A stretch of DNA of 45,588 bases from Sulfuritalea sp. (GCA_021738125.1 JAIPCR010000006.1:1-45588), one strand, 5' to 3'. Shown: positions 15,398 to 24,707, numbered from the stretch's first letter. The notes: generated by a model from the sequence alone, not told the origin. Made by a program: numbers and translations.

Positions 15398-17481
15398 TGA
15401 ACTCGCTGAACTTACCTAGCTGGATGAGTAAAATAAGTAGCCGTAATGTAGCGGCACCGCTCATCATTGTAATGCTACTGTCTATGATGATTTTGCCTTT
15501 ACCGGCAGTTGCCCTAGATGTGTTATTTAGTTTCAATATTGCACTATCCATTATGGTATTGCTCATTGGCCTACAAACTAGAAAAGCGCTTGATTTCATC
15601 GCTTTCCCAACTGTGCTACTGATGACAACCATGTTGCGTTTGTCTCTGAATGTTGCCTCAACCCGCGTCGTGTTAGCTGAAGGTCATACTGGTCCAGATG
15701 CAGCTGGTAAAGTCATTGAGGCATTTGGCCACTTTTTAATCGGTGGCAATTACACAGTGGGTATCGTAGTTTTTATTATTCTCACCATCATCAACTTTAC
15801 CGTCGTCACCAAAGGTGCGGGTCGTATTGCTGAAGTAGGTGCACGGTTTACTTTAGATGCGATGCCAGGTAAGCAAATGGCCATTGACGCTGATCTTAAT
15901 GCCGGCTTAATAGGCGAAGATGAAGCCCGTCGTCGTCGCGCTGAAGTCAGCCAAGAATCAGAGTTCTACGGCGCAATGGACGGTGCTAGTAAATATGTAC
16001 GAGGTGACGCAGTTGCCGGCATTATGGTAATTATCATCAATATCTTTGGCGGATTAATTGTTGGCGTTGTACAACATGATATGGCTTTTGCAGATGCTGT
16101 TAGAAACTATACCCTACTGGCCATTGGTGATGGTTTAGTTGCGCAAATCCCTTCACTTATCATTTCAGTAGCCGCCGGTGTGGTCGTATCACGCGTGGCA
16201 AATAATGAAGATATAGGTGGTCAATTAGTCACACAGTTATTCTCAAATTCCAAAGTTGTTTACGTGACAGCAGGCATCATTGGCGGCATGGGCGCCATTC
16301 CAGGCATGCCACATTTTGCATTTTTAATGTTAGCGGCACTACTTGCAGGTATGGCCTATATTATTGCTGAACAAAAGAAAAACGCCGATGCAGAGCCTGA
16401 AGTCATAGAAAAATCAGAAGTCGTTTCTGAAATAGAAGAAGCAAGCTGGGATGATGTCACACCCGTTGACCTAATAGGTTTAGAAGTAGGTTACCGCCTC
16501 ATTCCACTGGTTGATAAAACGCAAGGCGGTGATTTGTTAAAACGCATTAAAGGCTTACGTAAAAAGTTTGCACAGGAAGTCGGCTTTTTAGCACCTACAG
16601 TACATATCCGCGACAACTTAGAACTCAAGCCTTCAAGCTATCGCATTACGCTCAAAGGCGTAGATATTGCCAGCGGAGAATCTCATTTTGGTGAATATTT
16701 AGCCATAGATCCAGGTATGGTAAGTGGCGCATTGCCAGGACCGACTACAACTGATCCAGCATTCGGTTTGCCAGCAGTCTGGATAGACAGTAATACGCGT
16801 GATGACGCACAAAGCAGAGGTTATACCGTTGTTGATGCTGGCACTGTGATTGCAACGCATTTAAACCATATTATCTCAACACATGCTGCCGAACTACTAG
16901 GCCGCCAAGAAGTGCAGCAGCTGTTAGATCATATTAGTAAAGATTCACCTAAACTGGTTGAAGATTTAGTGCCTAAACAAATCTCTCTAACCGTCATTCA
17001 AAAAGTATTACAAAACTTATTAAGCGAAGGTGTACATATTCGTGACATGCGCACCATTGTTGAAACGCTTGCAGAATATGCCAGCCAAACTCAAGACATT
17101 AGCGAGCTGACTGCATTAGTGCGCATCCAGCTTGGCCGCGCCATTATTCAGCAATTATTCCCAAGCAGCAATGAAGTGACAGTCATGACACTTGACAGCA
17201 ATCTTGAGCGCTTATTAACACAAGCCATGCAAGGCAATGGCACAACAGGCTCAGCTATTGAGCCAGGTATGGCCGAAACGCTTTCTAGACAAGCTGAAGC
17301 CGCTGCAAAACAACAAGAACAAATGGGTATGACACCAGTATTACTGGTCTCAGCACCATTAAGAGCGGCACTTTCTAAGTTTTTACGTCGCGCCATTCCC
17401 CATCTTCGTGTCATTTCTCACGAAGAATTACCTGATTCAAAAACCATACGTGTGACTAGTCTTATTGGAGGTTCAGCATGA
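15397..17481 (+). CDS. flhA: Flagellar export gate protein FlhA
   Basis: The large export-gate subunit, a nonamer that couples proton flow to protein export and docks chaperone-substrate complexes. It is 694 residues with about eight membrane helices in the first 330, including the FHIPEP-family signature region around PALDVLFSFNIALSIMVL and the conserved cytoplasmic loop GQKMAIDADLNAG-like sequence (here GKQMAIDADLNAGLIGEDEARRRR). A linker and a four-subdomain cytoplasmic region follow (about 350-694). GAGG lies about 10 bases before the ATG inside flhB. The last four bases overlap flhF (ATGA). Nothing abnormal is seen. Confidence 0.97.
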   Translation: MNSLNLPSWMSKISSRNVAAPLIIVMLLSMMILPLPAVALDVLFSFNIALSIMVLLIGLQTRKALDFIAFPTVLLMTTMLRLSLNVASTRVVLAEGHTGPDAAGKVIEAFGHFLIGGNYTVGIVVFIILTIINFTVVTKGAGRIAEVGARFTLDAMPGKQMAIDADLNAGLIGEDEARRRRAEVSQESEFYGAMDGASKYVRGDAVAGIMVIIINIFGGLIVGVVQHDMAFADAVRNYTLLAIGDGLVAQIPSLIISVAAGVVVSRVANNEDIGGQLVTQLFSNSKVVYVTAGIIGGMGAIPGMPHFAFLMLAALLAGMAYIIAEQKKNADAEPEVIEKSEVVSEIEEASWDDVTPVDLIGLEVGYRLIPLVDKTQGGDLLKRIKGLRKKFAQEVGFLAPTVHIRDNLELKPSSYRITLKGVDIASGESHFGEYLAIDPGMVSGALPGPTTTDPAFGLPAVWIDSNTRDDAQSRGYTVVDAGTVIATHLNHIISTHAAELLGRQEVQQLLDHISKDSPKLVEDLVPKQISLTVIQKVLQNLLSEGVHIRDMRTIVETLAEYASQTQDISELTALVRIQLGRAIIQQLFPSSNEVTVMTLDSNLERLLTQAMQGNGTTGSAIEPGMAETLSRQAEAAAKQQEQMGMTPVLLVSAPLRAALSKFLRRAIPHLRVISHEELPDSKTIRVTSLIGGSA

Positions 17482-18905
17482 ACATTAAACGCTTTTTCGG
17501 AAAAAACTCACGTGAAGCATTAAGCTTGGTACGTAAAGAACTAGGTGAAGATGCTGTCATCCTCTCTAATCGTGCAATCAACGGTGGCAATGAAATCATG
17601 GCCTTCAAAGAGGAGGATATGCATAGCATGATGCAAAATGACGCTGGCGATGCCGCTGTTGCTAATATGCCAGCATCAAGCAACCTTAAACAAGAGTCGC
17701 AGGCTTCAAGCTACAACAGCAACGAGCCAACTACCTTGCTTTCATTGATTCACAGCAATCGCGCTAAACTTGCCGCCATCAATGAGAATAAGCCTGAAGC
17801 TTCGGCCGCTAAAATGAGTCATGAAGCGACAATCAACCATGCGGAAAAGCATGACTCACAAAAAGAATTAACGCAGGCAGTCAATGGCCATCATCTGACC
17901 GGAAAACAATCTGCCAGCCAAGAATCTAATCTAAAAATGACAGAGATGCTAAGTGAGATGCGTGATATGCGTAGCGTGATTGAATCACAACTCACTACGA
18001 TATCATGGGGCAATATTCAGCAGCGCGATCCAAGCAAATCGAGCATTTTAAACACATTGTTATCTGCAGGTTTTAGTGCTGCACTGTCTAGGCAATTGGC
18101 TGAAAAAATGCCAGAGAACCTCAGCACAGAAAATGCTACGGCTTGGATTAAATCGATACTTACCCTCAATCTAAACACCATAGAAAATGATGCCGAAGTA
18201 TTGGATCAAGGTGGAATATTTGCATTGATTGGCCCAACAGGTGTGGGTAAAACAACCACTACTGCCAAACTTGCTGCACGTTACGTAATGAAGCATGGTA
18301 CAGAGAACTTAGGTATTATTACTACAGATGCTTACCGGATTGGTGGTCATGAGCAACTCAGAATTTACGGCAAGATTCTTGGCGTGATGGTCCATGCGGT
18401 GAAAGACGAAGCTGATCTTAAAATTGCACTCAATGAGCTCAAAAACAAGCATACCATTTTGATAGATACCGTAGGCGTTAGCCAACGTGACCGTATGGTA
18501 GCCGAACAAATTGCCATGCTTTCTAATACCAACATGCCAATTAAAAAGTTGCTATGCCTCAATGCAACAAATACGGGTGAAACGCTTATTGACGTTATCA
18601 CTGCCTACAAGGGTAAAGGACTAGATGGTTGCATCATTACAAAGCTTGACGAAGCAGCAACCATAGGAAATGCGCTGGATGTCATCATTAGAGAAAAAAT
18701 TAAACTGTATTATGTTGCCAATGGCCAGCGTGTTCCTGAAGATATTCATTTAGCAAATAAGCAATATCTTGTTCAACATGCCCTAAAACTCAGCTCAACA
18801 AGCAATCGAGCATTCCAATACCTAAATGAAGAATTACCTTTCATTATGGGCAATACTGTGAATACAACAAACGCTGCTCAATTGGCAGGAATTAGTTATG
18901 CTTAA
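17478..18905 (+). CDS. flhF: Flagellar SRP-like GTPase FlhF
   Basis: An SRP-type GTPase that sets the position and number of polar flagella and recruits early basal-body proteins to the membrane. The 475 residues comprise an N-terminal basic segment (MNIKRFFGKNSREALSLVRKELG), a long low-complexity Ser/Ala/Asn-rich linker of about residues 45-160, and the NG domain with P-loop GPTGVGKT (252-259), TTDAYRIGGHEQLR, and G4-like TKLDEAA. The G3 motif reads DTVGVSQRD, where an Ala-Gly is more usual than Val-Gly. A strong GGAGG lies six bases before the ATG. It overlaps flhG by eight bases. Confidence 0.96.
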   Translation: MNIKRFFGKNSREALSLVRKELGEDAVILSNRAINGGNEIMAFKEEDMHSMMQNDAGDAAVANMPASSNLKQESQASSYNSNEPTTLLSLIHSNRAKLAAINENKPEASAAKMSHEATINHAEKHDSQKELTQAVNGHHLTGKQSASQESNLKMTEMLSEMRDMRSVIESQLTTISWGNIQQRDPSKSSILNTLLSAGFSAALSRQLAEKMPENLSTENATAWIKSILTLNLNTIENDAEVLDQGGIFALIGPTGVGKTTTTAKLAARYVMKHGTENLGIITTDAYRIGGHEQLRIYGKILGVMVHAVKDEADLKIALNELKNKHTILIDTVGVSQRDRMVAEQIAMLSNTNMPIKKLLCLNATNTGETLIDVITAYKGKGLDGCIITKLDEAATIGNALDVIIREKIKLYYVANGQRVPEDIHLANKQYLVQHALKLSSTSNRAFQYLNEELPFIMGNTVNTTNAAQLAGISYA

Positions 18906-19722
18906 CTTCCAAAATGATCAAGCTGCAGGACTAAGACGCCTCATGGCTGCACCTAAACCTAGGGTGGTATCAATCATTTCGGCCTCCTCCATACAAGATC
19001 AGCCACGCATGCTATCTAACCTAGCCGTATCTATAATAGGTCAAGGGGCGGAAGTGCTGATTGTGCATGCCTCAGCGCAATCGCACCAAAGTAGCTATGG
19101 TATTGATCACCTACCCGCACTATTAGATGTAGCTCATGGTGAATCAGCATTGCAAGCAGCGATTGCTGATAGCAATCATGGCTATGCGCTTTCAAAGCTT
19201 ATGCACACACATCAGCATGGCATGGACATAGAAGGCGATATTAGCCATGAGCTTAATCGAACATTCAACGATATGTCACGCCAATATGACGTTGTATTAG
19301 TCGATGCCACATTAGATAACAATCACCTGCTACCGATACAAACACTTAATGAAGGTGAAATATTAATTCAGCTGACGCGTCAGCCTGAATGTATCAAACA
19401 GGCTTATACACTCATTAAACAAATTTGCATGCAACTTGGCAGACGCTCATTTGGCATTATTGTGGGTGATGCAACTGAAGCGCAAGCGCAATTAGCATTC
19501 CAAAACATCTCACAAGTCGCTAGACGCTTTATGCAAATTGAATTGGAATTTTTTGGTGCAATTCCGGCAGACGAGCATCTTAACCGTGCTGCCAAACTTG
19601 GTCGTACTGTCATTGATGCTTTCCCCTTAGCAACAGCTTCTAATGCTTTTAAACAGATTGCTCATCGTCTTGACTATAAACGCGACTATAACCCTAATAC
19701 AAATACAGCATCATTTATCTAG
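18898..19722 (+). CDS. flhG: FlhG/FleN-like MinD-family protein with degenerate ATPase motifs
   Basis: In the operon slot of FlhG, the MinD-type ATPase that limits flagellar number by stimulating FlhF GTPase. The N-terminal FlhF-activating motif is intact (DQAAGLRRLM, residues 7-16). The fold is recognisable to the end, for example EILIQLTRQPECIKQAYTLIKQI and FFGAIPADEHLNRAAKLGR. The deviant Walker A, normally KGGxGKT after the first strand, is replaced by SASSIQDQP; the Walker A' aspartate region reads HASAQSH; and the usual D-x-x-G motif reads DATLDN. ATP binding and ATP-driven dimerisation are therefore unlikely. An AGGA lies seven bases before the ATG, inside flhF. The name is by synteny plus the N-terminal motif. 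Confidence 0.88.
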   Translation: MLNFQNDQAAGLRRLMAAPKPRVVSIISASSIQDQPRMLSNLAVSIIGQGAEVLIVHASAQSHQSSYGIDHLPALLDVAHGESALQAAIADSNHGYALSKLMHTHQHGMDIEGDISHELNRTFNDMSRQYDVVLVDATLDNNHLLPIQTLNEGEILIQLTRQPECIKQAYTLIKQICMQLGRRSFGIIVGDATEAQAQLAFQNISQVARRFMQIELEFFGAIPADEHLNRAAKLGRTVIDAFPLATASNAFKQIAHRLDYKRDYNPNTNTASFI

Positions 19723-19736
19723 GCTAAAGGTTCACT

Positions 19737-20471
19737 ATGTATAGCGCTAAAGGCAAAAAAGATCAAAAAGATGAGCTACTTAATATGCATGCAGTCTTGG
19801 TCAAAAAACTTGCCTATCAACTCAAGGCAAAACTACCACCAAGTGTGGAGTTAGATGATTTAATACAAGCAGGCATGATGGGTCTACTCGATGCGATTAA
19901 TCGCTATGAAGACACCCATGGCGCAGTATTTGAGACTTATGCTGCTCAGAGAATCCGTGGGTCTATGCTTGATGAATTGCGAAGCGCAGATTGGCTACCC
20001 CGTAGTGTGCGCAAAAATATGCGTGATGTGGAAGTTGCCATCAGTCAACTTGAGCAAGAGCTAGGTAAACCACCTACAGAAAGTGATGTGGCTAAGAAAC
20101 TTCAACTCACATTAGAAAACTACTACGTCATGCTGGGAGATTGCAGTGGCCATCAACTAGTTTACTACGAAGACTTTCATGATGCAGATCAAGGCGAACA
20201 CTTCCTCGATCGATTTCAAACGGATTACTCAAATGATCCTATTAAAAGCCTGCTAGAAACTGATTTTCGTGATGCATTGATTCATGCAATCGATGCCCTG
20301 CCAGAACGAGAGAAAATATTAATGGGGCTTTATTATGAGCAGGAGCTTAATCTGAAAGAAATAGGCGCGGTAATGAATGTTTCAGAATCCCGCATTAGTC
20401 AATTACATAGCCAGGCAGTCGCTAGATTGCGTGCAAACTTGAAAGAGAAATCATGGACTGGAGTAGTTTAA
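19737..20471 (+). CDS. fliA: Flagellar sigma factor FliA (sigma-28)
   Basis: The RNA polymerase sigma factor for late flagellar and chemotaxis genes. The 244 residues contain sigma region 2 (LDDLIQAGMMGLLDAINRYED, then FETYAAQRIRGSMLDELRSADWLPRSVR, a FliA hallmark), region 3 (EVAISQLEQELGKPPTESDV) and region 4 (LPEREKILMGLYYEQELNLKEIGAVMNVSESRISQLHSQA). An AAAGG precedes the ATG by about six bases. It lies 14 bases after flhG, and its 3' end overlaps motC by 19 bases. A perfect consensus site for this factor is present between the two flagellar arms. Confidence 0.97.
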   Translation: MYSAKGKKDQKDELLNMHAVLVKKLAYQLKAKLPPSVELDDLIQAGMMGLLDAINRYEDTHGAVFETYAAQRIRGSMLDELRSADWLPRSVRKNMRDVEVAISQLEQELGKPPTESDVAKKLQLTLENYYVMLGDCSGHQLVYYEDFHDADQGEHFLDRFQTDYSNDPIKSLLETDFRDALIHAIDALPEREKILMGLYYEQELNLKEIGAVMNVSESRISQLHSQAVARLRANLKEKSWTGVV

Positions 20472-21193
20472 GCGGTATCGCGATTGCCGTCATCGGCATC
20501 TTAATTGGACAAGCCATAGAAGGTGGCGAAATCGGTTCTCTATTGCAACCTGCTGCATTTGTGATTGTTGTGTTTGGCACATTTGGCGCTGTGCTATTAC
20601 AAACTAGCAGTAAAAGCTTCATAGAGGGACTCTCAATGTTGAAGCTGGTATTTTACCCACCTGTTGACGACAGACAAGCGCTAGCTGACCGCATTAACTT
20701 ATGGAGCCACTTCTCGCGCAAACAGGGTATTTTTTTGTTAGAGCCTTATTTAATTAAAGAAACAGAGCCATTTATTATAAAAGGTCTACGTTTAATGATA
20801 GATGGCACGCCGCCTGAAAAAATAAGGCAAATTTGCGCAATCGACATGCACTTTTATGAAATACAGCAACGTAATGCAGCGAGAATATGGAATGCTGCTG
20901 GAGGCTATGCGCCTACCGTAGGTATTTTAGGGGCCGTGCTAGGCCTAATTCATGTAATGGAAAATCTATCTGACCCCAGCAATCTTGGTAGCGGCATTGC
21001 GGTTGCATTTGTATCGACTATTTATGGTGTAGGTCTTGCGAATCTAGTGTTTCTACCCATCTCCAATAAACTTAAAGTGCTCATCCAAAATGAAATGAAG
21101 CGCCGCGAAATGCTATTAAATGCTTGGTCTTCTATTGCCAGCGGTGACCATCCTAAAATTGTTGAAGAACGCCTGCATTCCTACCTTCGTTAA
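20453..21193 (+). CDS. motC: Second stator MotA-type subunit (MotC-like)
   Basis: A 246-residue MotA/PomA-family protein, the channel subunit of a second stator. It has four membrane helices, two N-terminal (ISSLSG-type start, GIAIAVIGILIGQAIEGG and PAAFVIVVFGTFGAVLL) and two C-terminal (GGYAPTVGILGAVLGLIHVM and GIAVAFVSTIYGVGLANLVFLPI), with a shorter cytoplasmic loop than the MotA in the left arm. By position after fliA and pairing with a MotD-like gene it matches Pseudomonas MotC. Its ATG lies within the last codons of fliA, a 19-base overlap suggesting coupled translation. The coupling ion (H+ or Na+) cannot be decided with certainty. Confidence 0.93.
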   Translation: MDWSSLSGIAIAVIGILIGQAIEGGEIGSLLQPAAFVIVVFGTFGAVLLQTSSKSFIEGLSMLKLVFYPPVDDRQALADRINLWSHFSRKQGIFLLEPYLIKETEPFIIKGLRLMIDGTPPEKIRQICAIDMHFYEIQQRNAARIWNAAGGYAPTVGILGAVLGLIHVMENLSDPSNLGSGIAVAFVSTIYGVGLANLVFLPISNKLKVLIQNEMKRREMLLNAWSSIASGDHPKIVEERLHSYLR

Positions 21194-21226
21194 TGCCAAC
21201 GTCAAACAAGTGTAATCACAACGAAT

Positions 21227-22057
21227 ATGATTAGAAGAAAACCCCTAGATGATGATGAAGATAGCCCGGACCGTTGGCTAGTTTCTTACGCTGATTTCAT
21301 CACCTTACTATTCGCTTTTTTTGTGGTGATGTATTCAATATCTTCAGTCAATTTAGGCAAATATGACAAATTAGCAACCGCTATGGGCGGTGCGTTTACG
21401 GGTGAAAAATCTTCCAGTCATATAAAAATGAATAGCCAAAATACAGACGCCAGCGGCCGGCAAAAAAACCATCCCATGACGCTGATTAAGCCACTGCCAC
21501 TCAGCCATCTCTATCAAGAAAAAATGCGTAGAGAGCGAGAATCCATAACGAACATGGGAATTGATTTATCTAACAAACTATCACCGCTCATCAGCGAGGG
21601 TAAAGTGCGCGTCATGCAAAACAACCGAGGGGTGCGCATCGACATTAATGAAAGCTTATTATTTAGCCCTGGTTCTGCAGAATTAGCGGCTACCGCGTCT
21701 AACATCATTAATGAAATTGCTTCCATGTTAAAAGATAACCAACGTCACATTCAAGTTGAAGGCCATACCGACAACATCGCCATTCATAATGCAACATTCT
21801 TCTCAAACTGGGAGCTTTCTGCAATTCGTGCGAGTAGCGTAGTGAGAATGCTGAGTGACACGGGTATTGCTGAAAAAAGGCTCAGTGCTTTAGGTTTTGG
21901 CTCTACGCAACCCATTAACGAAAATGAAACGGCTATTGGTCGTAACAAAAATCGCCGCGTGTCTATCATGATTCTCTATGAGACTGACAATCAAGACAAC
22001 GCATCACTAGAAATTATACCGAATACAAATCGTACCAACATCAGTCCTAGCAAGTAA
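21227..22057 (+). CDS. motD: Second stator MotB-type subunit (MotD-like)
   Basis: A 276-residue partner of MotC. It has a short charged N-terminus, a single membrane helix with the ion-binding aspartate at D23 (YADFITLLFAFFVVMYSISS), a linker, and an OmpA-like peptidoglycan-binding domain (VEGHTDNIAIHN, NWELSAIRASSVVRML, GRNKNRRVSIMILYE). It is clearly different from the left-arm MotB in linker length and charge. It lies 33 bases after motC and ends the rightward flagellar operon. The next gene is convergent; no clear hairpin terminator is visible in the 80 bases between them. Confidence 0.93.
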   Translation: MIRRKPLDDDEDSPDRWLVSYADFITLLFAFFVVMYSISSVNLGKYDKLATAMGGAFTGEKSSSHIKMNSQNTDASGRQKNHPMTLIKPLPLSHLYQEKMRRERESITNMGIDLSNKLSPLISEGKVRVMQNNRGVRIDINESLLFSPGSAELAATASNIINEIASMLKDNQRHIQVEGHTDNIAIHNATFFSNWELSAIRASSVVRMLSDTGIAEKRLSALGFGSTQPINENETAIGRNKNRRVSIMILYETDNQDNASLEIIPNTNRTNISPSK

Positions 22058-22137
22058 ACGCAATTTATAGATATGCGATAAATATCCGCAATTAATATCG
22101 TTAACTTGCGAGTATTCACTTAAATAATGAAGCCCTC

Positions 22138-22704
22138 TTATACGTTATCAAACGCCTCACATAACTGACTTAATAACTGCCCAAACAGCGGTGTTACTTC
22201 GTCTTTATCATGCGGGCTTTCATCATCGGTACCAGCAATGACAAATGCTACTGTGAGTTTATCTAAATTTTCTCTAAACTCTGCCCAATGCTCGGCTTCA
22301 GCATCGCCGATTAATTGAAATTTATGAAAGCCTGATTCAATAATTTCCATCAATTCTGCATCTGGCAGCCCAGCGAATAAAGTTTTAGCAATAGTAATTT
22401 GCGCTACGGGCAAGTTAGGCGCAATATTTTCTTGTGCTAATGGTGTAGTAAAAAAAGCATAAGCCAGCAATGCATAAGCTTGGTAAACGCTCAACATATC
22501 AAAGTTCTCACGACGCTCTGCGAGAGGCGAGCGTTCTGCCGCTTGAATCGCCTTAAAGGTAACGTAGCAACTTAAATAATCAGCGGCGGCCAAAGCATCA
22601 TAGTGATTTAAATCCATATTAGGCTTAGCTTCATCGTCACGTAAAGTGTCTGCTAAACATAATGCATGCATAAGTTTGATGCGTTTTGAATATTGAATTT
22701 CCAT
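22138..22704 (-). CDS. Conserved-looking protein of unknown function
   Basis: A 188-residue soluble protein that I do not recognise. It is rich in Ala, Leu and Glu and predicted mostly helical, with no signal peptide, no membrane segment and no cysteine cluster. Cysteines occur at positions 16, 46 and 183 only. An AGGA lies about seven bases before the ATG on the minus strand, which supports a real start. It lies 65 bases downstream of the ABC-F gene on the same strand and could be co-transcribed. The segment DAELMEIIESGFHKFQLIGDAE is the most motif-like part. No function is proposed. Confidence 0.6.
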   Translation of the reverse strand: MEIQYSKRIKLMHALCLADTLRDDEAKPNMDLNHYDALAAADYLSCYVTFKAIQAAERSPLAERRENFDMLSVYQAYALLAYAFFTTPLAQENIAPNLPVAQITIAKTLFAGLPDAELMEIIESGFHKFQLIGDAEAEHWAEFRENLDKLTVAFVIAGTDDESPHDKDEVTPLFGQLLSQLCEAFDNV

Positions 22705-22769
22705 ATTAAGTCCTAAAAGATTGGTTTATTTTTCATTACGAATCGTAAAACTTGCCATATAAAATGACG

Positions 22770-24674
22770 TTAATCTATCGCTGGTAGTGCTTCTAATAAC
22801 TCATGTAATACTAGCCAACGTTCTTCTGCCACGTCAATTTGAGAGGTCAAATCAGCTTGCGTCTTGAGTAATTGCTGCAATTCTGTTTTATCAGTGGCGA
22901 TATAAAGCTCACTGTCATTCAATCTATCATCACACTGCTTTTTATCAACTTGCCACTTGGCAATATTAAGCTCCAATTGCTCGACTTCTTTAACTAACGG
23001 CCTGCGCTCAGCTATTCTGGCTTGTCGTTCTGCTTTATTAAGCGCGCGCTCATTCTTACTTGGCTTTTCCTCAACCATAATCTGAGCCAGTTGTTTATCT
23101 TTTAATCGCTGCTCATTTAACCACTGACTATAACCTTCTAAGTCACTTTCAAATGGTTCTGCTTTACCATTAGCCACTAATATAAATTCATCACAAGTCG
23201 CTCGCAACAAGGCTCTATCGTGTGACACCAATATAACGCCGCCTTGGTAATCCTGAAGTGCCAACGTTAAAGCATGACGCATTTCTAAATCCAAATGGTT
23301 GGTGGGCTCATCAAGCAACAATAAGTTTGGTCGCGTCCAAATCAATAAGGCTAGCGCTAAACGTGACTTTTCACCCCCTGAAAAATTGGCGCAAGGCGAT
23401 CTTGCCATCTCTCCCTTAAAATCAAACCCGCCTAAAAAATTCAAATGCTCTTGCTCTCGGGTTAGCGGGTCAAGCTTTAACATATGTTGCAAGGGTGATT
23501 CATCTGGGCGTAATTGCTCAAGCTGATGTTGGGCAAAATAGCCTATATTTAAATCTTTACCTTCTACGCGCTTACCACTTAGCGGCTTTAATTCATTAGC
23601 AAGTAACTTAATAAGGGTGGTTTTTCCTGCGCCGTTACGTCCTAGCAAGCCTATACGTTCGCCAGGCCTAATAGCTAATGCAATATTTTTCATCAAAGCC
23701 ACGCTCTGATAGCCAACAGACATATCATCTAAGACCAATAAGGGATCTGGAGCAGCAATCGGCGCTCTAAATTCAAAGTTGAATTGTGAGTCCACATGGG
23801 CAGCAGAAATCATCTCCATACGCTCAAGCGCTTTTATGCGGCTTTGTGCTTGACGTGCTTTGGTGGCCTGCACCCGAAAGCGGTCAATATAACTATGTAG
23901 ATGAGCCACTTTACGTTGTTGCTTTTCAAACATGGATTGTTGCAAGGCAAGTTTTTCTGCACGCTGCCGCTCAAAATCAGAATAACCTCCGCGATACAGC
24001 GTGAGCGTTTGCTGCTCAATATGTGCAATATGATTCACAATCGCGTCTAAAAAATCTCTATCATGCGAAATCAATAAAAGCGTACCACGATAACTTTGCA
24101 ACCACCCTTCTAGCCAAATCACTGCGTCTAAATCTAAATGATTAGTTGGCTCATCTAGCAATAATAAATCTGAGCGACACATTAAAGCGCGTGCTAGATT
24201 TAAACGTACTCGCCAGCCCCCAGAAAAAGTAGAAACAGCTTGTTGCAAATTGACTTGGCTAAAGCCTAAACCACTTAACAACTCTGCCGCTCGGGCTTTA
24301 GCACTATAGCCGTCAATATCCATCAATCGATGGTGAAGTTCAGCAATCAACTCCCCTTGGTGATTAGCTTCTGCTGCGACTAGGGCAGCCTCTACCTGCC
24401 GCAATTCTGCATCACCATCTAAAACAAACTCAATAGCGGGCATGGCAAGCGCTGGGGTTTCTTGTGCGACGTGCGCAATCACCCAGGTGGCTGGCATTTC
24501 TAGATCACCAGCCTCTAATTGCATCTCGCCGCGCAATAATGCAAAAAGCGATGATTTTCCTGCACCATTAGCACCCGTTAAGCCTACCTTATGCCCAGGA
24601 TGCAACTGCAATGAAGCGGCCTGAATAAGCACTTTCAAGCCGCGAACTAAGGTGAGTTGTTTAAATTGAATCAA
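22770..24674 (-). CDS. ABC-F family ATPase (YheS-like), TTG start
   Basis: A 634-residue soluble protein with two ATP-binding cassettes and no membrane domain, hence an ABC-F protein of the ribosome-acting class. Cassette 1 has Walker A GANGAGKS (34-41), signature FSGGWRVRLNLARAL and Walker B LLLLDEPTNHLD. Cassette 2 has GRNGAGKT (near 347), FSGGEKSRLALALL and a second DEPTNHLD. A charged linker and a C-terminal coiled coil (about 540-630) follow. Length and start resemble YheS rather than Uup or EttA. The only possible start near the first cassette is TTG 24674, because TAA closes the frame six codons upstream. A terminator-like hairpin stands 34 bases upstream. Confidence 0.92.
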   Translation of the reverse strand: MIQFKQLTLVRGLKVLIQAASLQLHPGHKVGLTGANGAGKSSLFALLRGEMQLEAGDLEMPATWVIAHVAQETPALAMPAIEFVLDGDAELRQVEAALVAAEANHQGELIAELHHRLMDIDGYSAKARAAELLSGLGFSQVNLQQAVSTFSGGWRVRLNLARALMCRSDLLLLDEPTNHLDLDAVIWLEGWLQSYRGTLLLISHDRDFLDAIVNHIAHIEQQTLTLYRGGYSDFERQRAEKLALQQSMFEKQQRKVAHLHSYIDRFRVQATKARQAQSRIKALERMEMISAAHVDSQFNFEFRAPIAAPDPLLVLDDMSVGYQSVALMKNIALAIRPGERIGLLGRNGAGKTTLIKLLANELKPLSGKRVEGKDLNIGYFAQHQLEQLRPDESPLQHMLKLDPLTREQEHLNFLGGFDFKGEMARSPCANFSGGEKSRLALALLIWTRPNLLLLDEPTNHLDLEMRHALTLALQDYQGGVILVSHDRALLRATCDEFILVANGKAEPFESDLEGYSQWLNEQRLKDKQLAQIMVEEKPSKNERALNKAERQARIAERRPLVKEVEQLELNIAKWQVDKKQCDDRLNDSELYIATDKTELQQLLKTQADLTSQIDVAEERWLVLHELLEALPAID

Positions 24675-24707
24675 GTGATAACCGGTTTAATATGAATAAG
24701 CTGTCAG

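Noticed and set aside
22058..22137. Bidirectional terminator between motD and the unknown protein gene
   Set aside because: Only short imperfect pairings were found, none with a T-run.
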